Positions 10,451-18,056 of a stretch of DNA of 33,335 nt are shown here, one piece after another. The stretch is from Paracoccaceae bacterium. GTDB lineage: Bacteria; Pseudomonadota; Alphaproteobacteria; Rhodobacterales; Rhodobacteraceae. The notes below the pieces were generated by a model. That model did no database searches, had not been told where the DNA came from, and was given only the letters and a program-made list of their open reading frames with translations. Each line of letters opens with the position of its first letter. Position 1 is the stretch's first letter. A program made the position numbers and the translations under genes. The DNA lies in contig NVUX02000072.1 of the NCBI GenBank assembly GCA_002402045.2, positions 1 through 33,335 of the forward strand, read 5' to 3'.

Positions 10451-11038
10451 CTAAAAGTCGCCTTCAGCGGCGCGGTTCAAAATTTGCAACATGGTTTCCT
10501 TAACCTCCAGCGCTTCTTTAAGCAGCGCCTCGGGTAGGGTTTTTCCGCCATAAATCATCAGGTCCATATTAAGGGTATAAATCCACAAATCACCGTTTTC
10601 ATCTTCTACCAGTGACACGCGACAGGGCAGATAGGCGGCGAAAGCGGGGTCAAACTCTACCATTTTGGCGGCGGTCAGCGGGTTGCAATACAGGTAGATA
10701 TTCAGCACGCGCCAGTCTTCGCCTGTCATCGCGGCCACTTGGTCTCCCAGTGGCAAAAAGCCAACACTCCGGATATTCCGCTCATCGGCAATGGTCTGGA
10801 TAGACTGGCCAACTTCCTCGGCGGTTAGCCCGTCGGCGACCTTAACCTTCCACACTGTGGCAGCCGCAGAATTGCCGGTTTCTACCAGCAGGTCTGCCAT
10901 TTCCATATACATCGCCTTGGCCTTAGGGTCAAACCCGTCAAACGCGACCTTATATTTCCAGAGACCGGGCCCGAAATAAGCCGCCGCCGCCACAGAAGCT
11001 ATGCCGATCAACACCAAAATATTGCGAATAAATTTCAT
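10451..11038 (-). CDS. Membrane-anchored DUF302 domain protein
   Basis: A protein of 195 residues. The N-terminal hydrophobic stretch, residues 5-27, is a signal anchor or uncleaved signal, so the rest is probably periplasmic. The remaining region matches the DUF302 pattern: a helix-strand segment ending in the segment YLYCNP, then ALPCR-like text (YLPCRVSLVEDENGDLWIYTLNMD). The CNP cysteine and the PCR cysteine are the most conserved features I know in this family. The biochemical role of DUF302 is not established. Start: AAGGGA is placed 7 bases before the ATG. Neighbours (valS and a hydrolase) do not suggest a pathway. Confidence 0.78.
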   Translation of the reverse strand: MKFIRNILVLIGIASVAAAAYFGPGLWKYKVAFDGFDPKAKAMYMEMADLLVETGNSAAATVWKVKVADGLTAEEVGQSIQTIADERNIRSVGFLPLGDQVAAMTGEDWRVLNIYLYCNPLTAAKMVEFDPAFAAYLPCRVSLVEDENGDLWIYTLNMDLMIYGGKTLPEALLKEALEVKETMLQILNRAAEGDF

Positions 11039-11170
11039 GTACCCATCCCTTATATTTGTTTCTTATTAGCATTAGGGTAGGAGCAACCTATCCACAAATC
11101 AAGCGCGCAGATGTGAATGGATTGTTTAGAAAATCCCGCTATACTTGAGAAAATTAACCCCTGAGGCCAT

Positions 11171-12172
11171 ATGCCCCGCACCCATGTATTTATAATTGAC
11201 GGCACCCTTAGCCGCCTGAGCGAGGGCGAGGAAACCAATGTTGGCCTCGTCTATAAGTTGTTGCAAGAGCTGCCCGAGGTAACGGTCGGATATAATGCCG
11301 GTGTGCAGGGGCAGGGGCTCATGAAGTGGATAAGTGTGCTGATGGGAAACGGCATTAATGGCTCTATTCGGCAGGGCTATGAGGCACTGGCGCGGGGGTA
11401 TCAGCCCGGAGATAAAATCTTCCTTTTTGGGTTTTCGCGGGGGGCATATGCCGTGCGCTCTATTGCCGGAATGATCGCTAAGGTGGGGCTTTTGAAGCCT
11501 GAGCATGTGAAGCCAAACCGAATTCGCAAGGCATTTCGGCTTTATGAAAATAGCGATGCTGAAAAGCGGGCCAAGAGATTTCATCATAAATTCTGCCATA
11601 AAACCATAGAGATAGAAATGATCGGCGTTTGGGATACGGTCAAATCTCTTGGCTTGCCCTTTCCTGTTCTGTCCTACATTTCCCCGATGGCAACTGAATT
11701 TCATAATCACCGGCTGTCCCCGATTATAAAAAACGCCTTTCATGCGCTCGCCGCTGATGAAAACCGCCGCGCCTTTGCGCCCATCCCGTGGGAGTGCCCG
11801 CCAAGCTGGCCAGGGCGGCTGGAGCAGGCGTGGTTTGCGGGGGCGCATAGTGATGTTGGCGGGTTTATCTATGAAATGCCCGAGGCCCGCGCGCTTTCCA
11901 ACATTTCACTGCAGTGGATGCTAACCCACGCCGAAATGTGCGGCCTGCCTCTGCCCGAAGCCTGGCAGACGCGCTTTCCAACAGACGCGATGGCACAGTT
12001 CCAAGGCCCCTATGCGGGCTCCAGCAAGTTTTTCCTGTTTCGCAGCCCGCGTGAATTTGGCGCGGCGCACATTGATTATCTGCATGAAAGCCTGATTGAG
12101 CGGATGAAATCGGGCTACACGCCAAGGCTCAGCAGATACTCCCAAGCTCCTGCCGAAGAACTTTCCGGATAA
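11171..12172 (+). CDS. DUF2235-family alpha/beta hydrolase (Tle1-like phospholipase fold)
   Basis: A 333-residue protein with the DUF2235 features. An N-terminal Asp-Gly-Thr segment (FIIDGTLSR, residues 7-15) is followed by NVG. The nucleophile elbow is GFSRGAY, with Ser89 fitting GxSxG. A later HSDVGGFIYE stretch carries the likely acidic and histidine residues. Some family members are type VI secretion phospholipase effectors (Tle1), but others are housekeeping. Here there is no VgrG, PAAR, immunity or other T6SS gene nearby and no signal peptide, so I make no effector claim. Start: GAGG lies four bases before the ATG. Its 3' end overlaps the convergent small gene by 44 bases. Confidence 0.82.
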   Translation: MPRTHVFIIDGTLSRLSEGEETNVGLVYKLLQELPEVTVGYNAGVQGQGLMKWISVLMGNGINGSIRQGYEALARGYQPGDKIFLFGFSRGAYAVRSIAGMIAKVGLLKPEHVKPNRIRKAFRLYENSDAEKRAKRFHHKFCHKTIEIEMIGVWDTVKSLGLPFPVLSYISPMATEFHNHRLSPIIKNAFHALAADENRRAFAPIPWECPPSWPGRLEQAWFAGAHSDVGGFIYEMPEARALSNISLQWMLTHAEMCGLPLPEAWQTRFPTDAMAQFQGPYAGSSKFFLFRSPREFGAAHIDYLHESLIERMKSGYTPRLSRYSQAPAEELSG

Positions 12173-12488
12173 GGTCTTCCAGCGCGTCGGCATCCGAAAC
12201 CCCGAAGGTTTCCTGAAGCTTGGCCCGAAAAACCTCGGTCTCAAGGCTGGCTTTCAGCTCTTTGGCGGTCACGCGTTTAGGCGCTGGCTCCACCACAATA
12301 TCCGGTGTGGCCTCTTGCAGCAGCAGGTCCACCCGCGCCTCGGGCCGCAAAATAAGCAGCTCGCGCTTGGCCACCGTGCGCTCGGCGTCATAGCGCGCCT
12401 GCGCTTCACGGCTGATGGTTGCCCGAATCTCGGCCATAATTTCCGCCATCGGCATGTTATCATGGCTATATTGCGCGACTTCGGTCAT
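12129..12488 (-). CDS. Small acidic helical protein, possibly PopZ/DUF2497-like
   Basis: Protein of 119 residues with a good ribosome-binding site (AAAGGA six bases before the ATG). The N-terminus contains MAEIMAEIRATIS, followed by a charged helical segment, a Pro/Val linker around EPAPKR, and a C-terminal helix DALEDLIRKVLRQELG. An N-terminal 'EI..IR..I' helix, an acidic/proline middle and a C-terminal 'LE.L.R..LR..L' helix recall the alphaproteobacterial polar-organising DUF2497/PopZ layout. The match is loose, and the C-terminus is shorter than expected. The last 44 bases overlap the end of the convergent hydrolase gene, which may explain the short tail. No transmembrane or signal segment is visible. 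I treat the function as unknown. Confidence 0.6.
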   Translation of the reverse strand: MTEVAQYSHDNMPMAEIMAEIRATISREAQARYDAERTVAKRELLILRPEARVDLLLQEATPDIVVEPAPKRVTAKELKASLETEVFRAKLQETFGVSDADALEDLIRKVLRQELGSIC

Positions 12489-12522
12489 GAGATTCCTTTG
12501 TGAAGGCCCCAGCTATACCACG

Positions 12523-14877
12523 TTATTCGCCATATGGCACCCAGATGTTTTTAACCTGCGTGGCGTGGCGAAGATAGTTTTTGCCTTGCCCTGAGGCCGG
12601 GTTGAACCAGTCAGCGGCCGTGCTCCACGTGATTTTAAGGTTGCCTGCCGAGCGGGCATCCATATCCGCATTTTGCGGCCCGAAGTTCCACAGCGCGTTT
12701 ACGTCGTCATGGTCGGCCAGCGTTGGCGCCATCGCCGCGTGGTCACCTGTGAGCAGGTTTACAACGCCCGCAGGCACATCACTGGTTTCAAGCACCTGCA
12801 TGAAATCCCCCGCCATAAGCGGGTGCTTTTGCGAGGCCAGCATAACCACGCGATTGCCCATCGCCAAAGCAGGTGCCAGCAGGGAAACCATGCTTAAAAG
12901 CGGCGCTTCGTCGGGGCAAATTATGCCCATCACACCCAGCGGCTCGTTCATCGCTAGGGTCACGTGGCGGGTCAGGGTCGAGTGTACTTTGCCATCATAT
13001 TTGTCGGCATAACCCGCATAAAAGCTGATGCGTTGCACGGCGAGGTCGACTTCCTCGGTGCCTTTCCGGCCTGTCATCAGCGCCAGCCGCTCGGCAAACT
13101 CATCCCGCCGCGCTTCAAGGTTTTCGGCAAGGTAGTAAAGGATTTGCGCCCGCAAATGTGGGCTAGAGCCACTCCAGCCAGCGGCTTTCACAGCGGCAAC
13201 CACCGCATTGCGCACATCTTTACGGCTGCCAAGGCCCGCCTGTGAAATAGGCTTACCCTTGGCGGAATAGGCGGTATAGGTCGCCGCCCCGTCAGGCCGC
13301 GCTTGCTTGCCGCCGATATAGAACTTCGCGGTGCGGTCCATCGCATCAGTCCCGTTACTTCCCACCGGAAAGGGTGAAAAATCAACGGCTTGCGCTTTGG
13401 CAGGCTTCACTTTTGGCGTGGGGTCGGCCAAATATTCCATCATGCCTTCAATGCCGCCTTCACGGCCAAAGCCGCTTTCGCCGTAGCCACCGAAACCAGC
13501 GGCGGCGTCAAACATATTGGTGCCGTTTATCCAGATAATGCCGGCCTTTACCCGCGCCGCAGCGTCCAGCGCCACGCTCAGGGTTTCGGACCAAATTGAG
13601 GCGCTCAGTCCATAGCGGGTGTTATTCGCCAGCTGGATAGCCTCGGCATGAGTTCGAAAAGTTTGCACGGTGAGAACCGGCCCAAAAATCTCTTGCTGCA
13701 CTACAGTTGAGGCACTGGTAACTTCGCTCAGAATGCTGGGCGGATAAAAACAACCAGTGTTGGGCATGGCGCAGCTAGATTGCCAAAGCACGGCCCCCTC
13801 GGCTTGCCCTTGGGCCACCAGCGTTTGGATGGTTTCAAGCTGCGAAGCATCCACAATCGCGCCAATATCAACCGATTTGTCCAGCGGATCGCCCACCACC
13901 AGCTTTTCGGCCCGCGCTTTTAGCTTGGCGATAAATTGATCAGCCACGGCTTCCTGCACCAGCAGCCGCGAGCCTGCACAGCACACTTGCCCTTGGTTAA
14001 ACCAAATCGCATCGACCACGCCTTCGACGGCGCTATCCAGATCCGCGTCCTCAAACACGATAAACGGAGATTTTCCGCCCAGTTCCAGCGAGAGCTTCTT
14101 GCCGCTGCCCGCCGTTTGCCGCCGGATAATTTTGCCCACTTCGGAGGAGCCGGTAAACGCAACCTTATCAATATCAGGATGGCCCGAAATGGCCGCGCCG
14201 GTTTCTCCCGCGCCAAACACAATGTTAACCACGCCCGCAGGCAGCCCTGCTTCCACGCAAATTTCAGCAAACAGCGCCGCTGACACCGGCGTAAATTCGG
14301 CTGGTTTTAGCACTATGGTGTTACCCGCGGCCAAAGCCGGCGCGATCTTCCATGACAGCATTAAAAGCGGGAAATTCCACGGGATTATTTGCCCGCACAC
14401 ACCCAAGGGCGCGTGGCCCGGCAGTTCCTCGTCCAAAATCTCGGCCCAGCCAGCATGATGGTAAAAATGCCGAATAACCAGCGGCACATCGGCATCGCGG
14501 CTTTCACGGATCGGCTTGCCGTTATCCATGCTTTCCAGCACCGCAAAAAGACGGCTTCGCTTTTGCAGCAACCTCGCGATGGCATAAAGGTATTTGGCGC
14601 GCTGATGCCCCGATAAAGCCGCCCATTTGGGCTGGGCTTTGCGAGCGGCCTTTACTGCTTCATCCACCAAAGCCTCGCTGGCCACGGGCGCCACCGTAAG
14701 GGCCTCTCCGTTGGCGGGGTTTTGCACGGCCAGCCCGTCAGATTTATCGCCTTTGAATGCACCATTTATAAAATGCATCAAGCGCGAATGAGCCGCCAGC
14801 CATGCTTTGGCAGCGCTCACGTCTTCGGGGGCTTTGCCGTAATCCATTGTTTCCATGATCTTTTCAATATCGCTCAT
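12523..14877 (-). CDS. Two-domain aldehyde dehydrogenase, ALDH16 type
   Basis: NAD(P)-dependent oxidation of an aldehyde to the acid. The 784 residues hold two ALDH domains in tandem. The first (about 1-490) is catalytically complete: the general base Glu265 in SLELGGKSP, the nucleophile Cys299 in FNQGQVCCAGSR, and the TGSSEVGK cofactor segment. The second (about 510-784) keeps the ALDH fold segments (EPLGVMGIICP and similar) but has no Cys motif, so it is a non-catalytic domain. This architecture defines ALDH16, known in animals and in some bacteria including Rhodobacterales. It starts 9 bases after the deoC stop, with AAGG before the ATG, so the two are cotranscribed. Acetaldehyde from DeoC is the natural substrate to propose, as an inference. 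Confidence 0.9.
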   Translation of the reverse strand: MSDIEKIMETMDYGKAPEDVSAAKAWLAAHSRLMHFINGAFKGDKSDGLAVQNPANGEALTVAPVASEALVDEAVKAARKAQPKWAALSGHQRAKYLYAIARLLQKRSRLFAVLESMDNGKPIRESRDADVPLVIRHFYHHAGWAEILDEELPGHAPLGVCGQIIPWNFPLLMLSWKIAPALAAGNTIVLKPAEFTPVSAALFAEICVEAGLPAGVVNIVFGAGETGAAISGHPDIDKVAFTGSSEVGKIIRRQTAGSGKKLSLELGGKSPFIVFEDADLDSAVEGVVDAIWFNQGQVCCAGSRLLVQEAVADQFIAKLKARAEKLVVGDPLDKSVDIGAIVDASQLETIQTLVAQGQAEGAVLWQSSCAMPNTGCFYPPSILSEVTSASTVVQQEIFGPVLTVQTFRTHAEAIQLANNTRYGLSASIWSETLSVALDAAARVKAGIIWINGTNMFDAAAGFGGYGESGFGREGGIEGMMEYLADPTPKVKPAKAQAVDFSPFPVGSNGTDAMDRTAKFYIGGKQARPDGAATYTAYSAKGKPISQAGLGSRKDVRNAVVAAVKAAGWSGSSPHLRAQILYYLAENLEARRDEFAERLALMTGRKGTEEVDLAVQRISFYAGYADKYDGKVHSTLTRHVTLAMNEPLGVMGIICPDEAPLLSMVSLLAPALAMGNRVVMLASQKHPLMAGDFMQVLETSDVPAGVVNLLTGDHAAMAPTLADHDDVNALWNFGPQNADMDARSAGNLKITWSTAADWFNPASGQGKNYLRHATQVKNIWVPYGE

Positions 14878-14886
14878 AATAAGGCC

Positions 14887-15843
14887 TTACGAAATCGCGT
14901 GATGTTTGGCGGCAGAATAGCGCCCGGTAGCGTGGTGCTCTAGCTGGCGCTCGATGTCTGTTAGCAGGCTTGATGCGCCAAAGCGAAACAGGTGGGGCTG
15001 AAGGTAATCAGTGCCGAGTTCTTCGCGCATCATGGACATCCATGTCAGCGCGTCTTTAGCGGTGGAAATGCCGCCCGCTGGCTTAAAGCCAACTTGCGCA
15101 CCGCTCATGGCGTTATACTCCCGAATAGCCCGCACCATAGTGAGGCCCACCGGCAGCACCGCATTCACCGCTTCTTTGCCGGTGGAGGTTTTTATAAAAT
15201 CAGCCCCTGCCATCATCGCGACCATGCTTGCGCGATAAACATTGCGCAGCGAGGCGATATCGCCCGTGGCCAAAATGGTTTTCAGGTGCGCCGAGCCGCA
15301 GGCTTTTTTCATCTGCGAAATTTCGTCATACAGCCCGGCCCAATCTTGGGCAAACACCTTTGAGCGGGTAATCACGATGTCTATTTCCGTGGCGCCCGAG
15401 GCTACCGCATAGCGGATTTCGGCCAGCTTCAGATCCAGCGGAATAAGCCCCGCCGGAAAACCTGTTGCCACCGACGCAACATTAATACCTGTGCCCGCCA
15501 CGGCCACAGCCGCAGTTTCCACCATGGTTGGGTAAACGCACACTGCCGCCGTGCGCACCGGCTTGGTTAGGCCCAGCTTGGCCTGAATCGCAGGGTCCAG
15601 CGCTGTTTTGGCCTTGCCACACAGGCGCTTTACACGGTCCACCGTGTCATCGCCGGCCAGCGTTGTCAGGTCAATAAGCCCGATCGCCCGCACCAGCCAC
15701 GCCGCCTGATGCGTCTTTTTAACCGAACGCCGCGCGGCAAAGCCAGCACACCGCCGCTCGACCGCACTCAGGTTTACCCGCGCGTCCTGAAACACCGATT
15801 CATCCAGCGGCATCCCTTTGTTTTCAGTTCCATGATCGAGCAT
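14887..15843 (-). CDS. deoC: Deoxyribose-phosphate aldolase (eukaryote-type DERA)
   Basis: Class I aldolase that cleaves 2-deoxyribose 5-phosphate to acetaldehyde and glyceraldehyde 3-phosphate. With the ATG at 15843 (AAAGAGA six bases upstream; the TTG at 15861 is not needed) it is 318 residues, much longer than E. coli DeoC (about 259). The Schiff-base Lys218 is in DFIKTSTGK, Lys254 is in VGFKPAGGI, and Asp155 is in TEIDIVI. Segments such as LIDLTTLAGDDT, TAAVCVYP and HLKTILATGD correspond to the long DERA subgroup that includes the human enzyme. It leads the deoC-ALDH unit and is divergent from a TetR regulator, which suggests regulated deoxynucleoside or deoxyribose use. No deoA, deoB or deoxyribokinase gene is nearby. 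Confidence 0.95.
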   Translation of the reverse strand: MLDHGTENKGMPLDESVFQDARVNLSAVERRCAGFAARRSVKKTHQAAWLVRAIGLIDLTTLAGDDTVDRVKRLCGKAKTALDPAIQAKLGLTKPVRTAAVCVYPTMVETAAVAVAGTGINVASVATGFPAGLIPLDLKLAEIRYAVASGATEIDIVITRSKVFAQDWAGLYDEISQMKKACGSAHLKTILATGDIASLRNVYRASMVAMMAGADFIKTSTGKEAVNAVLPVGLTMVRAIREYNAMSGAQVGFKPAGGISTAKDALTWMSMMREELGTDYLQPHLFRFGASSLLTDIERQLEHHATGRYSAAKHHAIS

Positions 15844-16067
15844 TTTTGTCTCTTTGGTCAAAATTTATCTAGTGGCATTCTTACTGCCTTTATAAGGGAT
15901 TTCAACTGGATTGCGACAAAATTGCTTTTGTGGCTACAGGAAGCACCTCTCCACGTGCCTATTATAACTTGAAAATAACGAAGTTTGTAAATACATTTCC
16001 CAAATGGCCTGCAAAGGTAATTGCCCGCGCGCCATTTCGGCTTTCGCTTTGTTGTAGAGGACTAAAA

Positions 16068-16652
16068 ATGCCAGTGGTTAAAACCAGAAAGCCCGCCGCT
16101 GAGCGGAAAGCGCAGATCGTGGACGAAGCCATGCGCCTCGCCGCCGAGCTGGGGCCAGACCGGATGACCACACAAAAGCTGGCAGATGCTGTGGGCATTA
16201 CCCAAGCTGCGATCTTCCGTCATTTTCCTACCAAAAGCGAAATTTGGCAAGCGGTGGCAGACCGAATCGGCTCTGTTATGCCGGCCAACATAACCGAATC
16301 TGACCAGCCACCCCTCGACCGCTTGCGCATGATTGTGCAGCGGCAATTTGAATTTATCGTAAAAACACCATCGATTCCGGCCATTCTGTATTCGCGTGAG
16401 CTCCACGCCGAAAACGAGGCTCTTCGCAAACAGTTTTTGGAAATGATCACAAAGCGGCAAGCCTTGTTTGCCGGGCTTTTTAAGGCCGCTGTAGACGCTG
16501 GTGATATCCGCCCGGAGCTAGACCCCGAAGACGCCGCCCGCCTTGTGCTGGCTTTTATTCAGGGCATGGCGATGCGTTGGTCTATGGAAGAGCGGCAGTT
16601 TGATCTGGTGGCCGACGGCATGCGCTTGCTAGAGCTACAGCTGCGCCCCTAA
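16068..16652 (+). CDS. TetR/AcrR-family transcriptional regulator
   Basis: A 194-residue regulator. The helix-turn-helix is near the N-terminus: RMTTQKLADAVGITQAAIF, then RHFPTKSEIWQAV, the classic TetR pattern. The C-terminal ligand domain is helical and contains the RLVLAFIQGMAMRW stretch. I start at 16068 because TAGAGGA (16055-16061) lies 7 bases ahead. The upstream in-frame extension to 15930 is not protein-like. It is divergently placed to deoC, and the 224-base gap between them contains an AACTT-N10-AAGTT inverted repeat at 15966-15985 that could be an operator (weak). Control of deoC-ALDH is inferred from position only. Its 3' end overlaps the convergent amidase by 18 bases. Confidence 0.88.
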   Translation: MPVVKTRKPAAERKAQIVDEAMRLAAELGPDRMTTQKLADAVGITQAAIFRHFPTKSEIWQAVADRIGSVMPANITESDQPPLDRLRMIVQRQFEFIVKTPSIPAILYSRELHAENEALRKQFLEMITKRQALFAGLFKAAVDAGDIRPELDPEDAARLVLAFIQGMAMRWSMEERQFDLVADGMRLLELQLRP

Positions 16653-17975
16653 CGCCGCCTCCATCGCCGCCCCAAGCCGCAAAAGCCGTGGCTCTGAAAA
16701 GGGTGAAGCCATGGCCATAATGCCTGCGGCTGCGGTACTTGTTGGCAAGGTCAGCGCGCAAACCCCCATCAGGTTGCCGATGCGGGTATTATTGAGCGCC
16801 AACAGGTTTTCCGAGATAAAATAATCATTGTCAGAAAGCAGCCGCTCACGGTCGGGCGGCAAAATCGAGCTTGAAGGAATAAGAACCGCATCATAGCCCG
16901 CCGTTAGCGCCTGATACGCCTGCCGAATACGCTTAAGCTCAGTCCAGCCACGTATATATTCATAGGCCGCATAGCCTTTGCCCGCCTCAAAACGCTGGCG
17001 CACAGGGCTATACATTTTTTCAGGGTCGGCCTCAATGGTCTCGCCCCATTGGGCCCACGCTTCACACACAAAAAGACAGCCCGCCAGCTCCATCGCCCGC
17101 TGCGCACCCGCAAAAGATAGCCGGCTGATATGCGCACCTTTGGCGGCAAGCTTTGCCAACGCGCCCTCAAAGGCCGCCATTGGCTCGGGCCGGCAATTAT
17201 CTAGCGCCACCGTTTCCAGCACGGCAAAGCGCAGGCCAGAAAGGCTGGTATTGGTTAAATCAGGCGCTTTTGGCCCGCCCATCGCGGCCAGCAAATGCGC
17301 GGCGTCTTCCACCGTGCGGCACAGCGGCCCAACTGTATCAAACCTGCTGCATAGCGGCACCACCCCCTCAAGCGATAGCAGCCCGCTGGTGGTTTTTAGC
17401 CCCACAAGGTTATTCCACGCTGCCGGTATGCGCACCGACCCCCCAGTATCCGAGCCAATGCCCGCCGCCGCCAGCCCAAAGGCCACAGAGGTCGCCGCGC
17501 CCGAGGATGACCCTCCGGGGGCCAGCGCAGGATCATTGATATTTGGCGGTGTGGCGGTGATCGGGTTTAGCCCGAGACCCGAAAAAGCCAGCTCTGTCAT
17601 ATGGGTTTTGCCAAGGCAAACCAGCCCCGCACGCGTAGCGTTTTGCAGCACAATCGCATCAGCTGCAGGCACGCGCCCCTTGAGCAGCGCACTCCCCGCT
17701 TCGGTGAGTGTGCCCGCCGTATCATAAAGGTCTTTCCAGCTAATCGGCACCCCGTCGAGCGGGCCGCGCCGCACGCCATCTTTGGCCCGCGCCCGCGCCG
17801 CCTCAGCCTCGGAAAGCGCCCGCTCGGCGGTGCTGCGGGCATAAATAAGGTCGCGATACTGGTGGTGGTCAATCGCATCCAAAAAAGCCTCGGTTAGCGC
17901 CACAGGGTCCAGCCGCCCCGCTTCAATCTCGCGCCCCAGCGCCGAGGCGCTCATGCTATTCCAACCATTTATCAT
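16635..17975 (-). CDS. Amidase-signature family hydrolase
   Basis: Amidase signature enzyme of 446 residues. The Ser-cisSer-Lys triad is present: the Lys in GVPISWKDLYDTAG, the cis-Ser in APGGSSSGAA, and the nucleophile Ser in GSDTGGSVRIPAA. Substrate is unknown; family members act on aryl or alkyl amides, on Glu-tRNA(Gln) as GatA, and on carbamates. The absence of gatB and gatC nearby and the sequence style argue against GatA. The start at 17975 follows AAAGGA by six bases. The open frame begins at a TTG (17990) that lies inside that ribosome-binding region and is not the start. It is convergent with the TetR gene and divergent from the UbiH-like gene. Confidence 0.9.
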   Translation of the reverse strand: MINGWNSMSASALGREIEAGRLDPVALTEAFLDAIDHHQYRDLIYARSTAERALSEAEAARARAKDGVRRGPLDGVPISWKDLYDTAGTLTEAGSALLKGRVPAADAIVLQNATRAGLVCLGKTHMTELAFSGLGLNPITATPPNINDPALAPGGSSSGAATSVAFGLAAAGIGSDTGGSVRIPAAWNNLVGLKTTSGLLSLEGVVPLCSRFDTVGPLCRTVEDAAHLLAAMGGPKAPDLTNTSLSGLRFAVLETVALDNCRPEPMAAFEGALAKLAAKGAHISRLSFAGAQRAMELAGCLFVCEAWAQWGETIEADPEKMYSPVRQRFEAGKGYAAYEYIRGWTELKRIRQAYQALTAGYDAVLIPSSSILPPDRERLLSDNDYFISENLLALNNTRIGNLMGVCALTLPTSTAAAGIMAMASPFSEPRLLRLGAAMEAALGAQL

Positions 17976-18056
17976 ATAACGTCCTTTCAAATTTAAGGCA
18001 GGTTAGCGCCAATTTCGGCAATGGACAATCAACAGATTTCGGCGCAGATTAGCGGT

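Noticed and set aside
12523-14877. Missing Cys in the second ALDH domain as a sign of decay
   Set aside because: The Cys-less second domain is the defining architecture of ALDH16; the first domain has intact Glu265 and Cys299.
16978-17727. 249-codon plus-strand frame opposite the amidase
   Set aside because: Low-complexity Ser/Pro/Ala-rich mirror of the amidase, with no recognisable domain.
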